In this document: one piece after another, positions 23,467-32,204 of the stretch
Numbering within the stretch: position 1 is the first letter of the stretch
How the letters are laid out: each line of letters begins with the position of its first letter
Origin: Mangrovimicrobium sp033283265
Lineage (GTDB): Bacteria > Pseudomonadota > Gammaproteobacteria > Pseudomonadales > Halieaceae
Direction of reading: 5' to 3'
DNA: 64,000 nucleotides
Assembly (NCBI GenBank): GCA_033283265.1
Contig: JAWMQN010000002.1
Span: forward strand, 186,001-250,000
Made by a program: the position numbers and the translations under genes
Notes under the pieces: generated by a model
The model's database searches: none
Told to the model about the DNA's origin: nothing
The model's input: only the letters and a program-made list of their open reading frames with translations

Positions 23467-26056
23467 ACTGTTTCATACGCTTCTGGTACGTCGGGGGAGA
23501 GACGCCCATGATTTGTGCCCGTTCCGCAATACTGAGGTCGGCACACTCCTGCTGTACCAGGGAGAGCAGCATCTCCTCCGCCAGCTGCTGCGGTGATCCG
23601 CTCACCGGCGCCGCCTCCATCACCCAGCGGCGCACCAGCTTGCGCGCGTCCTGCCACAACATGCTGCCGTCGCGGTCCACCTGGCGTTCCTGTACCCGCG
23701 GCAGCCAGCGACTGATATTGCGCGGCCGGGTGTGGAGGAATTCCGCCACCATCTTCGTATCGTCGCCGAAACGGGCGCAAGCGGCCTCGATGATTTCATC
23801 ATCCAGCCAGGCGCCGAGGGGGCGCAGCACGCCGGTTGCCAGCGACGCCGCCAGCGCCTCACCCAGCGCCAGGCGCAGCTCGTCGCGCGCCGAGGGCACG
23901 TACTGCATCTGCGCTTCGCGCTTTTCCTGCAGGAACTCGAGGAAGGGTCGCTCGCGGCTCGCTGCCGTGCGCCCATCGGGAGAGATACCGATATACAGCC
24001 CCAGGTCCACCGGCGTCAGCCACTCCTTGTCTGTGCGAGTCAGGGCGTTGCGGATCAAATCGCGCATTTCACTGATATTCCCCGGCCAGTCGTGCTCGCG
24101 CAGGGCCCGCTCCGCGTCCGGGGTAAAGCCGAGCATGCGCCGGTCGATGGCGGTGCACTCCTGCTCGAGAATCTTGTGCGCCCAGCGCAGGACTGCCCGG
24201 CGCCGCTCGCGCAAAGGCGGCACAATCACCGGGAAACCGGCAAATACGCTGGCCAGCCGTTGATCCAGCTCCCCCCTGCGCACCAGTTCCAGGGGATCCA
24301 CGGGAAACAGCGCCACAAAGCGGTTGCGCGCGATGTAGCGCGCGCCGCCCTGGTCGTCACTCAGGGTACGCGTCGCCAGGATCCGGGCCAGCTTTGCCTG
24401 CAGGTCGGTGGGCAACAGCTGCGGCGACTTGAACACCACGGTGCGCCCCTCACCCTGCTGCAGCACCTCGGAAATATGCGCCCACGCCGCGTTGCGCGAG
24501 CGAAACTCCCAGCAATCGACCTTGACCAGCGCGTCCGGCGCCCCACCGGACTCGTTGTGGACAATGCGCGCCACGTACATCTTGCCGGTGCCCCGCTCGC
24601 CGATAATCGCCACGGGAATGTCCACCCCGGCCAGAAACACGGCCTGGTCTATCGCCCCCTCCATGTTGTCCAGGACATAGCCTTCGATGCCTTTTTCCAT
24701 CTCGCGCACGGGCAGCGGACCGGACTCCAGGCCCGCCGGTCCTTCCGGCAAGGGGCGCAGGCTCGCCAGCAGGTTGGGCCCGATGAACTGCAGGGCACCG
24801 CTGCCCGGCCGGAACCCGGCGACGGCCGTTTCCGTATCCAGCAGCAGCATCTGTCCCCAGACGCGCTCCTTCGAGTCCGGCAGCGGCAGCAGGCTCACCC
24901 CCTCGGCGAAATAGGACTGGAAGGGCTCCAGGGACTGTTTTTCCAGCCTCCTCAGCACCACCTGCACCACTCGCGGCACCTTGCCCATACCGCTGTAGCT
25001 GACTCTGCCGGCAGCCTGCACTGCCCCTCCAAGGCACTCGCGCTGGCCATCGGGGCGCAGGCGCAGGACGGCAACGGCCTGCAGGCCGCCCTGGCGCAGG
25101 GTGTGGCGCACCACCGCCTCCAGGTAATCCGGATCACGGTGAAATGGCAGCGCCACCAGCGCCTGCAGGTAGTCGCGACCGACGCTGTCGACAGCGACAT
25201 CGCGAAAGGCGCCGGAAGCATTCAGCGAGCGCGCCGCCAGCGCCTGGGGATCCCAGGGGCTGGAGAAACGGATGCGTTCCTCGCCGCCGGCCTGGGCCTG
25301 CAGCAGTGCGGTGTTTGCCGCCACCAGGACTTCCAGTGGCGACTGCCCCGCCGCTCGCTGCGCCAGCCCGACGCAGGCGCGGGCGTACTGGGCACCACCG
25401 GTCCGGCCGCGCAACCGCTGGTGCAGGTGGGATAGCAGGGCGCGACTGATATCGAGCGCTGCTTCGGGCTCGATGTTGCGCAGGACGACAGTGATGGTGG
25501 CCCCTTCCGGCAGCCCCAGCATATCCTCCTCGCGCAGCACCTGTTGCATGCCACTGCGCAGGTCCATCATCAGGCGCTCGGTTTCCACCGCGCCCCAGGA
25601 GGGACTGAATTCCAGGAGATGCACGCCGAGAACGGCGACGATGTCCTGCTCGCCGACCGCTGCCTCGAGATCCTCGGATAAAGGCGGTTTGAGCTCGCGC
25701 AGGAACATCAGCGCAGCAGCCCTGCCGCGCCAGGTATCCGGCACCAGCATGCCGCCCACCGCCCGGCAGTGCTCAGAGCTGCCGCCGACGATGGTCGGCG
25801 GCAGCGGGCTGGCCGTCGCGGCGGCCAGCGCCTGGCTGATCACCGCGGTACCCTCGGCGGGAACGTCGAGCACGTCGCGCCAATCGCGACCGCAAACGCC
25901 GTCGCCGGACTCGAACGGAAGCCGGCCCAGGGTTTCGAGTACTTCCCCGGTATCGCGATCAATGACCAGCAGGCAGGTATTGATCTCGTTATAGTGTTTA
26001 TCAAGTGCTTTCACGCTGGAAAGTATAGGGGCAGCCACTACGAGCCTGTAAAGCAA
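23423..26056 (-). CDS. Degenerate GGDEF-like plus degenerate sigma-54-type AAA+ regulator
   Basis: The 877-residue protein has an N-terminal part (about 135-265) that looks like a diguanylate-cyclase fold whose GGDEF signature is replaced (LGLPEGATITVVL), with AANTALLQAQAGGEERIRF at its end. A middle region of unknown type follows, then an AAA+ domain (about 460-675) like those of sigma-54 activators. The P-loop GERGTGKM is at 486-493, PPLRERR at 613-619 and the HDWPGN motif at 655-660. The GAFTGA loop is absent, and the Walker B acidic pair is replaced by FKSPQLLP (542-549). Two HTH-like stretches are at about 760-790 and 840-862. It probably regulates genes without sigma-54 remodelling. The start at 26056 was taken because it lengthens the conserved-looking N-terminus. 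Confidence 0.75.
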   Translation of the reverse strand: MLYRLVVAAPILSSVKALDKHYNEINTCLLVIDRDTGEVLETLGRLPFESGDGVCGRDWRDVLDVPAEGTAVISQALAAATASPLPPTIVGGSSEHCRAVGGMLVPDTWRGRAAALMFLRELKPPLSEDLEAAVGEQDIVAVLGVHLLEFSPSWGAVETERLMMDLRSGMQQVLREEDMLGLPEGATITVVLRNIEPEAALDISRALLSHLHQRLRGRTGGAQYARACVGLAQRAAGQSPLEVLVAANTALLQAQAGGEERIRFSSPWDPQALAARSLNASGAFRDVAVDSVGRDYLQALVALPFHRDPDYLEAVVRHTLRQGGLQAVAVLRLRPDGQRECLGGAVQAAGRVSYSGMGKVPRVVQVVLRRLEKQSLEPFQSYFAEGVSLLPLPDSKERVWGQMLLLDTETAVAGFRPGSGALQFIGPNLLASLRPLPEGPAGLESGPLPVREMEKGIEGYVLDNMEGAIDQAVFLAGVDIPVAIIGERGTGKMYVARIVHNESGGAPDALVKVDCWEFRSRNAAWAHISEVLQQGEGRTVVFKSPQLLPTDLQAKLARILATRTLSDDQGGARYIARNRFVALFPVDPLELVRRGELDQRLASVFAGFPVIVPPLRERRRAVLRWAHKILEQECTAIDRRMLGFTPDAERALREHDWPGNISEMRDLIRNALTRTDKEWLTPVDLGLYIGISPDGRTAASRERPFLEFLQEKREAQMQYVPSARDELRLALGEALAASLATGVLRPLGAWLDDEIIEAACARFGDDTKMVAEFLHTRPRNISRWLPRVQERQVDRDGSMLWQDARKLVRRWVMEAAPVSGSPQQLAEEMLLSLVQQECADLSIAERAQIMGVSPPTYQKRMKQYENADRGAHGGEAG

Positions 26057-26133
26057 AGATCGGAGATTTGCCCAGTGCAGGTGCTCCGGGGCGGTGTTAT
26101 TCTCTGTGCGGAAAGCGGGCGGCCGAAACGAAT

Positions 26134-26280
26134 ATGAGTAAAAAGACCATTTACTGGTGCTTGTTTGCCATCCTGCTCATCGCCCTCGCGGTGTTGCAGT
26201 TTGTGCCACCGGGCAACGCTGCCGACCGGCCAGCCGCAACTGCGAGAGGTGCTGTGGAGCTGACGTGGATTCAACCCTGA
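26134..26280 (+). CDS. Small single-pass membrane protein (48 aa)
   Basis: MSKKTIYWCLFAILLIALAV and following residues form a positive N-terminus with one hydrophobic segment, then a short polar tail. It ends 16 nt inside the start of the cardiolipin synthase gene, suggesting coupling. The ribosome binding site is weak. It could be real or a chance open frame. Confidence 0.45.
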   Translation: MSKKTIYWCLFAILLIALAVLQFVPPGNAADRPAATARGAVELTWIQP

Positions 26281-27704
26281 TTGCACAGCTGATCGGGATC
26301 GGTTTCGCGCTGCTCTACATCGCCGCGGTGTTCTCCGCCCTGGAGGCCATCCTCAAGGCGCGCACCCCCCAGGGCGCGATCGCCTGGGCCATCGCCCTGC
26401 TCTCCCTGCCGATTGTCGCCCTGCCCCTCTACCTGGTGCTCGGCCGCAGCCGCTTTGACGGTTACCTGGACAAACTGGAGGAAGTGGAGCGCGAATCCCG
26501 CAAGCTGCTGCAGCGGGCCAGTGGCAGTATCGACTCCCACGTGCTGGATCGGGAACAGTGCCCGCCGCTCTTCTCCAGCCTTTCCAACCTCGCCCGCATG
26601 CCGGCCACCAGCGGCAATTCGGTAGAGCTGCTGGTCAACGGCGAACAGACCTTCGACAGCATCCTTGCGGGGCTGCGCAGCGCGCAGAATTACATCCTGT
26701 TCCAGTTCTACATCATCCGCGATGACGATCTCGGCCACCAGATCGCCAAGCTCCTGTCCGACAAGGCCCGGGACGGTGTGGCGGTTTACGTGCTCTACGA
26801 CGAGATCGGCAGCCGCGCGTTCGAGAAATCGCGCCTGCTGCAGCAGCTGCGCATGAGCGGTGTGCACGTGACCCGCTTCAACACCACCCAGGGGCGGCGC
26901 AACCGCTTCCAGCTCAATTTCCGCAATCATCGCAAGGTGGTGGTGGTCGACGGCCACAGCGCCTGGGTGGGCGGGCACAATGTCGGCGACGAATACCTCG
27001 GCAAGAACCCGCGCATCGGCCACTGGCGGGATACCCACCTGCGGCTTGACGGCCCGGGTGTGCTGGGTACCGAACTCGCCTTCGCCACCGACTGGCTGTG
27101 GGCGACCCGCAGCCACCTGGAAATCGACTGGCAATCAAGCGGTGAAGCCGCGGGCGACACCGAGGTACTGGTGTTCCCCTCCAACCCGGCCAGCGAGTAC
27201 GAGGAGGCCGCGTTGATGTTCCTGCAGGTGCTGGTTGCGGCGAAGAAGCGCATCTGGATCACCACGCCCTACTTCGTCCCCGATCGCGGTATCGTCACGG
27301 CGCTGCAGCTCGCCGCACTCAACGGGGTGGATGTCCGGGTGATGATTCCCGACGAGCCCGACGGCCCCGTGGTGGGCCTGGCCAACTGGGCATTCACCCG
27401 GGAACTGCTCCCGGCCGGGGTAAAAATCTACCGCTACGAGGGCGGCTTCCTGCACCAGAAAGTGGTGCTGATGGACGACCAGCTCGCCGCGGTGGGCACC
27501 GCCAACTTCGACAACCGCTCATTCAGGCTGAATTTCGAGATCACCCTGCTGGTCCACGACCAGTCACTGGCCGGGCAGGTGGAATCCATGCTGGAAGCGG
27601 ACTTCAATCACTCGCGGCAGGTGACCACAGAGGACTTCGCCCAGCGGCCGATCTGGTTCGTGCTGGGCATGGCAGCGGCGCGCCTGCTGGCGCCGGTGCT
27701 GTAA
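26265..27704 (+). CDS. cls: Cardiolipin synthase (ClsA-type)
   Basis: The 479-residue enzyme has two N-terminal membrane segments (LIGIGFALLYIAAVFSALEAI and the following IAWAIALLSLPIVALPLYLVLG). Two phospholipase-D HKD motifs follow, HRKVVVVDGHSAWVGG and HQKVVLMDDQLAAVGT. Each carries the HxK...D core that joins two phosphatidylglycerol molecules into cardiolipin. The open frame reaches back to 26157, but GTG at 26265 has GGAG 7 nt upstream and gives the usual ClsA N-terminus. It converges on the symporter gene. Confidence 0.93.
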   Translation: MDSTLIAQLIGIGFALLYIAAVFSALEAILKARTPQGAIAWAIALLSLPIVALPLYLVLGRSRFDGYLDKLEEVERESRKLLQRASGSIDSHVLDREQCPPLFSSLSNLARMPATSGNSVELLVNGEQTFDSILAGLRSAQNYILFQFYIIRDDDLGHQIAKLLSDKARDGVAVYVLYDEIGSRAFEKSRLLQQLRMSGVHVTRFNTTQGRRNRFQLNFRNHRKVVVVDGHSAWVGGHNVGDEYLGKNPRIGHWRDTHLRLDGPGVLGTELAFATDWLWATRSHLEIDWQSSGEAAGDTEVLVFPSNPASEYEEAALMFLQVLVAAKKRIWITTPYFVPDRGIVTALQLAALNGVDVRVMIPDEPDGPVVGLANWAFTRELLPAGVKIYRYEGGFLHQKVVLMDDQLAAVGTANFDNRSFRLNFEITLLVHDQSLAGQVESMLEADFNHSRQVTTEDFAQRPIWFVLGMAAARLLAPVL

Positions 27705-27709
27705 AACGT

Positions 27710-29059
27710 CTAGGCGACAATCCCCATGAAGAAGATCAGCAGCAGCGCCGGCGGCACGACAAAGCGCACCAGCAACTTCCACAGCGCATAGCCGCCATCG
27801 CCCAGCGCCGACAGTTCGGCGCGACTGTCTTCACTGTGCATGACCCAGCCGGCGAACAGGGCAATCAGCAGGCCACCGAGCGGCAACAGTATCAATTCGG
27901 CAAAGTCCTCGAGCAGGGCGTTGAAGTCGCGCCCGCCGATGGAGAAATCTGCCAGCACGTTGTAGGAGAGCAGGCTGATGATACTCAGCAGCGCGATCGA
28001 GCCGATCACCAGCAGCGAACTGCGGTGCCTGGAAATGCCGAAGCGCTCCTCGACCCAGGAGTTCACCGTCTCCAGCAGGCCGACCATGGAGGTGATGCCG
28101 GCGACAGCGAGAATGACGAAGAACACCACGGCGAACAGGTGGCCACCCGGCATCTGGGCAAAGGCCACCGGCAGGGTCTGGAAGATCAGCCCCGGACCGG
28201 CGGCGGGATCGAGGCCGTTGCTGAACACCGCGGGGAATATCACCAGCCCCGCGAGCAGTGCGACACAGGTATCGGCGACCACGATGATCATGGCCGACCG
28301 GGCGATGGAGATATCCTTCGGCAGGTAGGAACCGTAGGTCATCATGCCGCCCATGGCGACACTCAGCGAGAAGAAGGCCTGGCCGATCGCCGCCAGTACA
28401 CTTTCCCAACCGAGTTTGCTGAAGTCCGGGGTGAACAGCCAGCGCACGGCCTCGGCGAAACCGCCGGCGAAATAGTTGTAGGTAGCGAGCCCTACCAGGA
28501 GCAGCAGCATCACCGGCATCATCACCGTGACCGCGCGCTCGATCCCGTCCTGTACCCCGGCGTAGATGATCAAGCCGGTGATCGCCAGGCCAACCAGGGT
28601 CCAGAACAACATGCCGCCGTTGCTCTGCAATACCACCTGGAAAGTCTGTTCGGCCGCCACCGCGTCCATGCCAGCAAAACCGGTAACCACGGCCTTGAAC
28701 AGGTACCAGAGCACCCAGCCGACGACACCGGCGTAAAACACCTCGATACAGTAGGCGGCCAACAGCCCCATGCCACCGACCACCTTCCAGTTGCGGGAGC
28801 TGTTATTGAAGGTGGCGACATTGGCCACCGCGGTGGGCGCGCTGCCCTTGCCGCGACGGCCGATCATCAGTTCCGCCATCAATACCGGCAGGCCGATGGC
28901 GAAGGCGCAGACCAGGTATACGAGGACGAAAGCGGCGCCACCGTTCTCACCCGTGATGTAGGGAAAACGCCAGATATTGCCCAGGCCGACGGCGAAACCC
29001 ACCGAAGCCATGATGAACGCAAAGCGCGATGACCAGTGTTGACCGCCGGTTGCGACCAT
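27710..29059 (-). CDS. NSS-family sodium-dependent symporter
   Basis: The 449-residue protein is hydrophobic throughout with about 11-12 membrane segments. It has the neurotransmitter:sodium symporter signature near its start (VGFAVGLGNIWRFPYITGENGG), the region that binds sodium and substrate in LeuT. Bacterial members carry amino acids or related amines with sodium. The substrate cannot be read from the sequence. It is upstream of, and separate from, the convergent cls gene. Confidence 0.9.
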   Translation of the reverse strand: MVATGGQHWSSRFAFIMASVGFAVGLGNIWRFPYITGENGGAAFVLVYLVCAFAIGLPVLMAELMIGRRGKGSAPTAVANVATFNNSSRNWKVVGGMGLLAAYCIEVFYAGVVGWVLWYLFKAVVTGFAGMDAVAAEQTFQVVLQSNGGMLFWTLVGLAITGLIIYAGVQDGIERAVTVMMPVMLLLLVGLATYNYFAGGFAEAVRWLFTPDFSKLGWESVLAAIGQAFFSLSVAMGGMMTYGSYLPKDISIARSAMIIVVADTCVALLAGLVIFPAVFSNGLDPAAGPGLIFQTLPVAFAQMPGGHLFAVVFFVILAVAGITSMVGLLETVNSWVEERFGISRHRSSLLVIGSIALLSIISLLSYNVLADFSIGGRDFNALLEDFAELILLPLGGLLIALFAGWVMHSEDSRAELSALGDGGYALWKLLVRFVVPPALLLIFFMGIVA

Positions 29060-29117
29060 GCCTCTCTCCCCTTTCCAGTCCCTGTTTTACACCTGTTATT
29101 ACTGTTGTCGAGCCAGT

Positions 29118-30899
29118 CTACAGTGCCGCTGTGGCCTGTTCCAGCCAGCTTTGCTCGGCCGCCTCCAGCAGGGGAGAGATGGTCTCGCGCACCCGGGTGT
29201 GATAGTCGTTGAGCCAGCGCCGTTCAGCGTCGCTCAGCAGGGACTCATCCAGCAGCCGCCGGTCGAAGGGCACCAGGGTCAGTGCCTCGAAGCCGTAGAC
29301 CGGCGTCTCGCCCTCCGCTTCGCACTCGCGCACCACGACCAGGTTCTCGCAGCGGATGCCGAACTCGCCGTCGCGGTAATAGCCCGGCTCGTTGCTGACG
29401 ATCATGCCGGGTGCCAGTGCGGTGCCGTTCCAGGCCTTGGCGATCCGCTGCGGTCCCTCGTGCACGCTGAGGAAGGCACCGACACCGTGACCGGTGCCGT
29501 GGGCGAAGTCGTAGCCGTGCTGCCACAGGTGCTGGCGGGCCAGCGCGTCGAGCTGGGTGCCGGAGGTGCCCGCCGGGAAGCGCGCCCGGTCGAGGGCGAT
29601 GTGGCCTTTCAACACCAGCGTGAACAGCCTGCGCACCTCCGCGCCCGGGTCGCCGATGGCCACGGTGCGGGTGATGTCGGTGGTGCCGTCGCTGTACTGG
29701 CCGCCGCTGTCGACCAGGTAGACGGAATCCATCGCCAGCCGGCCGGGCACATCCGCATTGCGGTGGTTGTAGTGACACATCGCGGCGTTGCCGCCGGCGG
29801 CGGAAATGGTGTCGAAGGAGGGGCCGTGGTAGTCCGCGTTGGCGTCGCGGAACTCCCCCAGTTTGCGCGCCAGCAGGTCTTCGTCGTGCAGGCGGCCCGC
29901 CGCGACCTCGGCGTCCAGCCAGGCGAGGAAGCGCACCTCCGCCACCGCGTCGCGCCGGTGGGCGGCGCGGGCGCCATCGATTTCCACCGCGTTCTTGCAG
30001 GCTTTCGGCAGCAGCACCGGGTCGCTCTGCGCCAGCAGCTGCGCGCCGGCTTCCTGCAGGGCGAGCTGACTCCAGGCATTGGCGCTCTCCGGGTCGGCGA
30101 TCACCCGCTTGCCGGCAAGCGTGGCGAAGCGCTGCGCCGCGGCGCTCTCGGGGAAGATGCTGACACCCGCGCCAACGTGCTCGGCGAAGCCTGCGGGAAT
30201 GCGGCCGCTGTCGACAAAGAGATCGAGCTGGCCATCGGCGTAGAGCAGGGCAAAGGACTGCAGTACCGGCAGGCAGGGTATGTCCGTGCCACGCACGTTG
30301 AGCAGCCAGCTGACGGAATCGGGGGCGAACACCAGTGCGGCGTCGGCGCCGGCGGCGGCCACCGCTGCGGCGATCCGTGAGCGCTTGCTGAAGCTGTCGA
30401 CGCCGGTGTAGTGCTCGCCCAGCAGCAGCGCGGGCGCTATTTGTGGTGCGGGCCGACCGGCCCAGCACCGGTCCACAAGGTTGTTGCTGTCCGATGCCAG
30501 GCCATGGCCTGCGGCAGACAGCGTGCGCGCGGCAGCCGTGTGCCAGGCCAGGGTGTGCAGCCGCGGGTCGCAGGCCACCGTCGCGCCCGCCGGCAACACG
30601 CCGGCCAACCATTGCACGTGCGGCTCCGCCACCAGGTCGCGGACCTGGAACAGGGCGCTGTCCACTTCCTGCCGCACCTGCACGGTGTAGCGGCCGTCGA
30701 CGAAAATGGCCGCGCTGTCGGCGAGCACGATGGCCACGCCCGCCGAACCGGTGAATCCGGTGGCCCAGTGCAGGCGCTCGTTGTGCGCCGGCAGGTACTC
30801 GCCGAGGTACTCGTCCGCGCGCGGAATGACCAGCGCGTCGTAGCCCCGTTCACGCATCTCCGCCCGCAGGCAGGCGAGACGCTCAGCAATCGTAGTCAT
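29118..30899 (-). CDS. Xaa-Pro aminopeptidase (M24B, long form)
   Basis: The 593-residue protein has the two N-terminal creatinase-like domains and a C-terminal pita-bread metallopeptidase domain typical of long aminopeptidase P. Metal ligands are visible in VDSGGQYSDGTTDITRT, GTGHGVGAFL, SNEPGYY and IRCENLVVV. It removes N-terminal residues before proline. The frame opens at 30911; ATG at 30899 (MTTIAERLACLRAEM) is chosen because it begins at the conserved first helix. No signal peptide is seen, so it is cytoplasmic. Confidence 0.92.
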   Translation of the reverse strand: MTTIAERLACLRAEMRERGYDALVIPRADEYLGEYLPAHNERLHWATGFTGSAGVAIVLADSAAIFVDGRYTVQVRQEVDSALFQVRDLVAEPHVQWLAGVLPAGATVACDPRLHTLAWHTAAARTLSAAGHGLASDSNNLVDRCWAGRPAPQIAPALLLGEHYTGVDSFSKRSRIAAAVAAAGADAALVFAPDSVSWLLNVRGTDIPCLPVLQSFALLYADGQLDLFVDSGRIPAGFAEHVGAGVSIFPESAAAQRFATLAGKRVIADPESANAWSQLALQEAGAQLLAQSDPVLLPKACKNAVEIDGARAAHRRDAVAEVRFLAWLDAEVAAGRLHDEDLLARKLGEFRDANADYHGPSFDTISAAGGNAAMCHYNHRNADVPGRLAMDSVYLVDSGGQYSDGTTDITRTVAIGDPGAEVRRLFTLVLKGHIALDRARFPAGTSGTQLDALARQHLWQHGYDFAHGTGHGVGAFLSVHEGPQRIAKAWNGTALAPGMIVSNEPGYYRDGEFGIRCENLVVVRECEAEGETPVYGFEALTLVPFDRRLLDESLLSDAERRWLNDYHTRVRETISPLLEAAEQSWLEQATAAL

Positions 30900-30986
30900 A
30901 GCTATCACCATGGAAATTTTGCGGGCCTATTCTACCGGAACTCGGCGTGAAAAGGCCGGCCCCGCCCACCCCCTGGGGGTAGGGTG

Positions 30987-31736
30987 CTAGAGCGCGCCCT
31001 CGAGACGCAAGCGGAAGCCATCGGCCTCCGGCGAGGCCATCAGTTGCAGGGCCTGTTGCATTTGCGGATCGTCCAGGCCCGGGCCCTGAAGCAGAAGATC
31101 GAGGGCGTAGCTGCCGTCCTGCCAGCGCGCAGTGCCCTCGGCGCTGAGTTCGCCGGACAGGGTCAGTACCCTGGCGACGATGCTGCCATCGGCGAGGGTC
31201 TCCAGTTCCGCCACGTAGTCGCCGAGGGACCGCTCACCCTGGGGCGCTGCCCAGCTGGCCCCCTGCCAGACCAGGCGGCCGTCCACCGCCTGCGGCATGC
31301 CGTCGCGCAACTCCAGCCGCGCCAGTTGCAGGGAAAACTCACCGCCCAGGCGAACCGGGAGGAAGCGGGCGGCCAGCCCGGCACCAAGGCGGCCTTCCGC
31401 GTCAGTGAGGGTCAGCGTGCCGGCGAGGCTTTGCCGCAATTCGCCCTCGAGCTGCTGGGCCGCCCAGCTGGACTCGAAGACCACCGCCGGCGACAGCAGC
31501 AGCAGGGACAACGGCCTGACCCGCCAGTGCAGCTGGCCGAGGTGGAAGTAACCCGCATCGGTGCGCAGCAGGGCGCGACTGGCGCCGCCCTGCCACAGGG
31601 TCCCCGAGAGGCCCTGCAGCAGCACCTGCTCCGCGGGCAGGAAATGCACCAGCAGGCGCGCCGGGGCGGTGGCCAGCAACACGGCCAGCAGTATCGCGCC
31701 CGCCGCCAGTGCGGGCATCAGGAAGCGTCGCGTCAC
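30987..31736 (-). CDS. gspN: Type II secretion protein GspN
   Basis: The 249-residue protein has one N-terminal membrane segment (PALAAGAILLAVLLATAPARLLVHFLP) and a periplasmic domain (VLLQGLSGTLWQGGASRALL). This layout is typical of GspN, an accessory type II secretion component found in some systems. GTG at 31736 directly abuts the gspM stop. It is the last gene of the operon. Confidence 0.85.
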   Translation of the reverse strand: MTRRFLMPALAAGAILLAVLLATAPARLLVHFLPAEQVLLQGLSGTLWQGGASRALLRTDAGYFHLGQLHWRVRPLSLLLLSPAVVFESSWAAQQLEGELRQSLAGTLTLTDAEGRLGAGLAARFLPVRLGGEFSLQLARLELRDGMPQAVDGRLVWQGASWAAPQGERSLGDYVAELETLADGSIVARVLTLSGELSAEGTARWQDGSYALDLLLQGPGLDDPQMQQALQLMASPEADGFRLRLEGAL

Positions 31737-32204
31737 CTAGCTGCCTATCCGCACCGTGGCGTTGACCCGCCCGCTGCTGCCGGCCTGGGTGATGGAGACC
31801 TCCTGCACCAGCAGGTGATCGCGGTACTCGATCTGGTACAGCCAGGCTGCGAGTGAATCGAAGGCGGCGTTCTCCAGGCGGATCTGCACCTCTCCGCGGC
31901 TGTTGGGCTGCAGGCGGTCAATCGACAGCCCGTGCTCGGCGGTGGAGCTGTTGACCAGGCTGGTGAGGTTGCGCGGCGCCGAACCCTGGGCGCCGCTCTC
32001 GCGCAGGGCGAGAATCTGCGACACCATGACGTCGATGCGCTGCAGCGACTCGGACACGGCGACATTGCGTGTGCTCATTTCCGCCTGGGCCTCGCCCAGC
32101 GGCCGCAGCGCCACTATGAACAGCAGGTAGAGGCCGAGGGCGAAGCCGAGAATCAACAGGCTCAACTGCTCGCGCTGGTTGAGGCCGGCAAACCACTGTT
32201 TCAT
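31737..32204 (-). CDS. gspM: Type II secretion inner-membrane protein GspM
   Basis: The 155-residue protein has a short cytoplasmic start (MKQWFAGLNQREQ), one membrane segment (LSLLILGFALGLYLLFIVAL) and a periplasmic ferredoxin-like domain, as in GspM, which pairs with GspL in the inner-membrane platform. Its ATG (32204) overlaps the gspL stop by 4 nt, which fixes the start although the frame opens upstream. Confidence 0.92.
   Translation of the reverse strand: MKQWFAGLNQREQLSLLILGFALGLYLLFIVALRPLGEAQAEMSTRNVAVSESLQRIDVMVSQILALRESGAQGSAPRNLTSLVNSSTAEHGLSIDRLQPNSRGEVQIRLENAAFDSLAAWLYQIEYRDHLLVQEVSITQAGSSGRVNATVRIGS

Noticed and set aside
23732..25435. Long plus-strand open frame opposite the AAA+ regulator
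   Set aside because: It is an antisense shadow rich in Gln, His and Arg without motifs.
29245..30612. Arg-rich minus-strand frame overlapping the Xaa-Pro aminopeptidase
   Set aside because: The aminopeptidase frame holds the metal-ligand motifs; the other frame is a compositional shadow.
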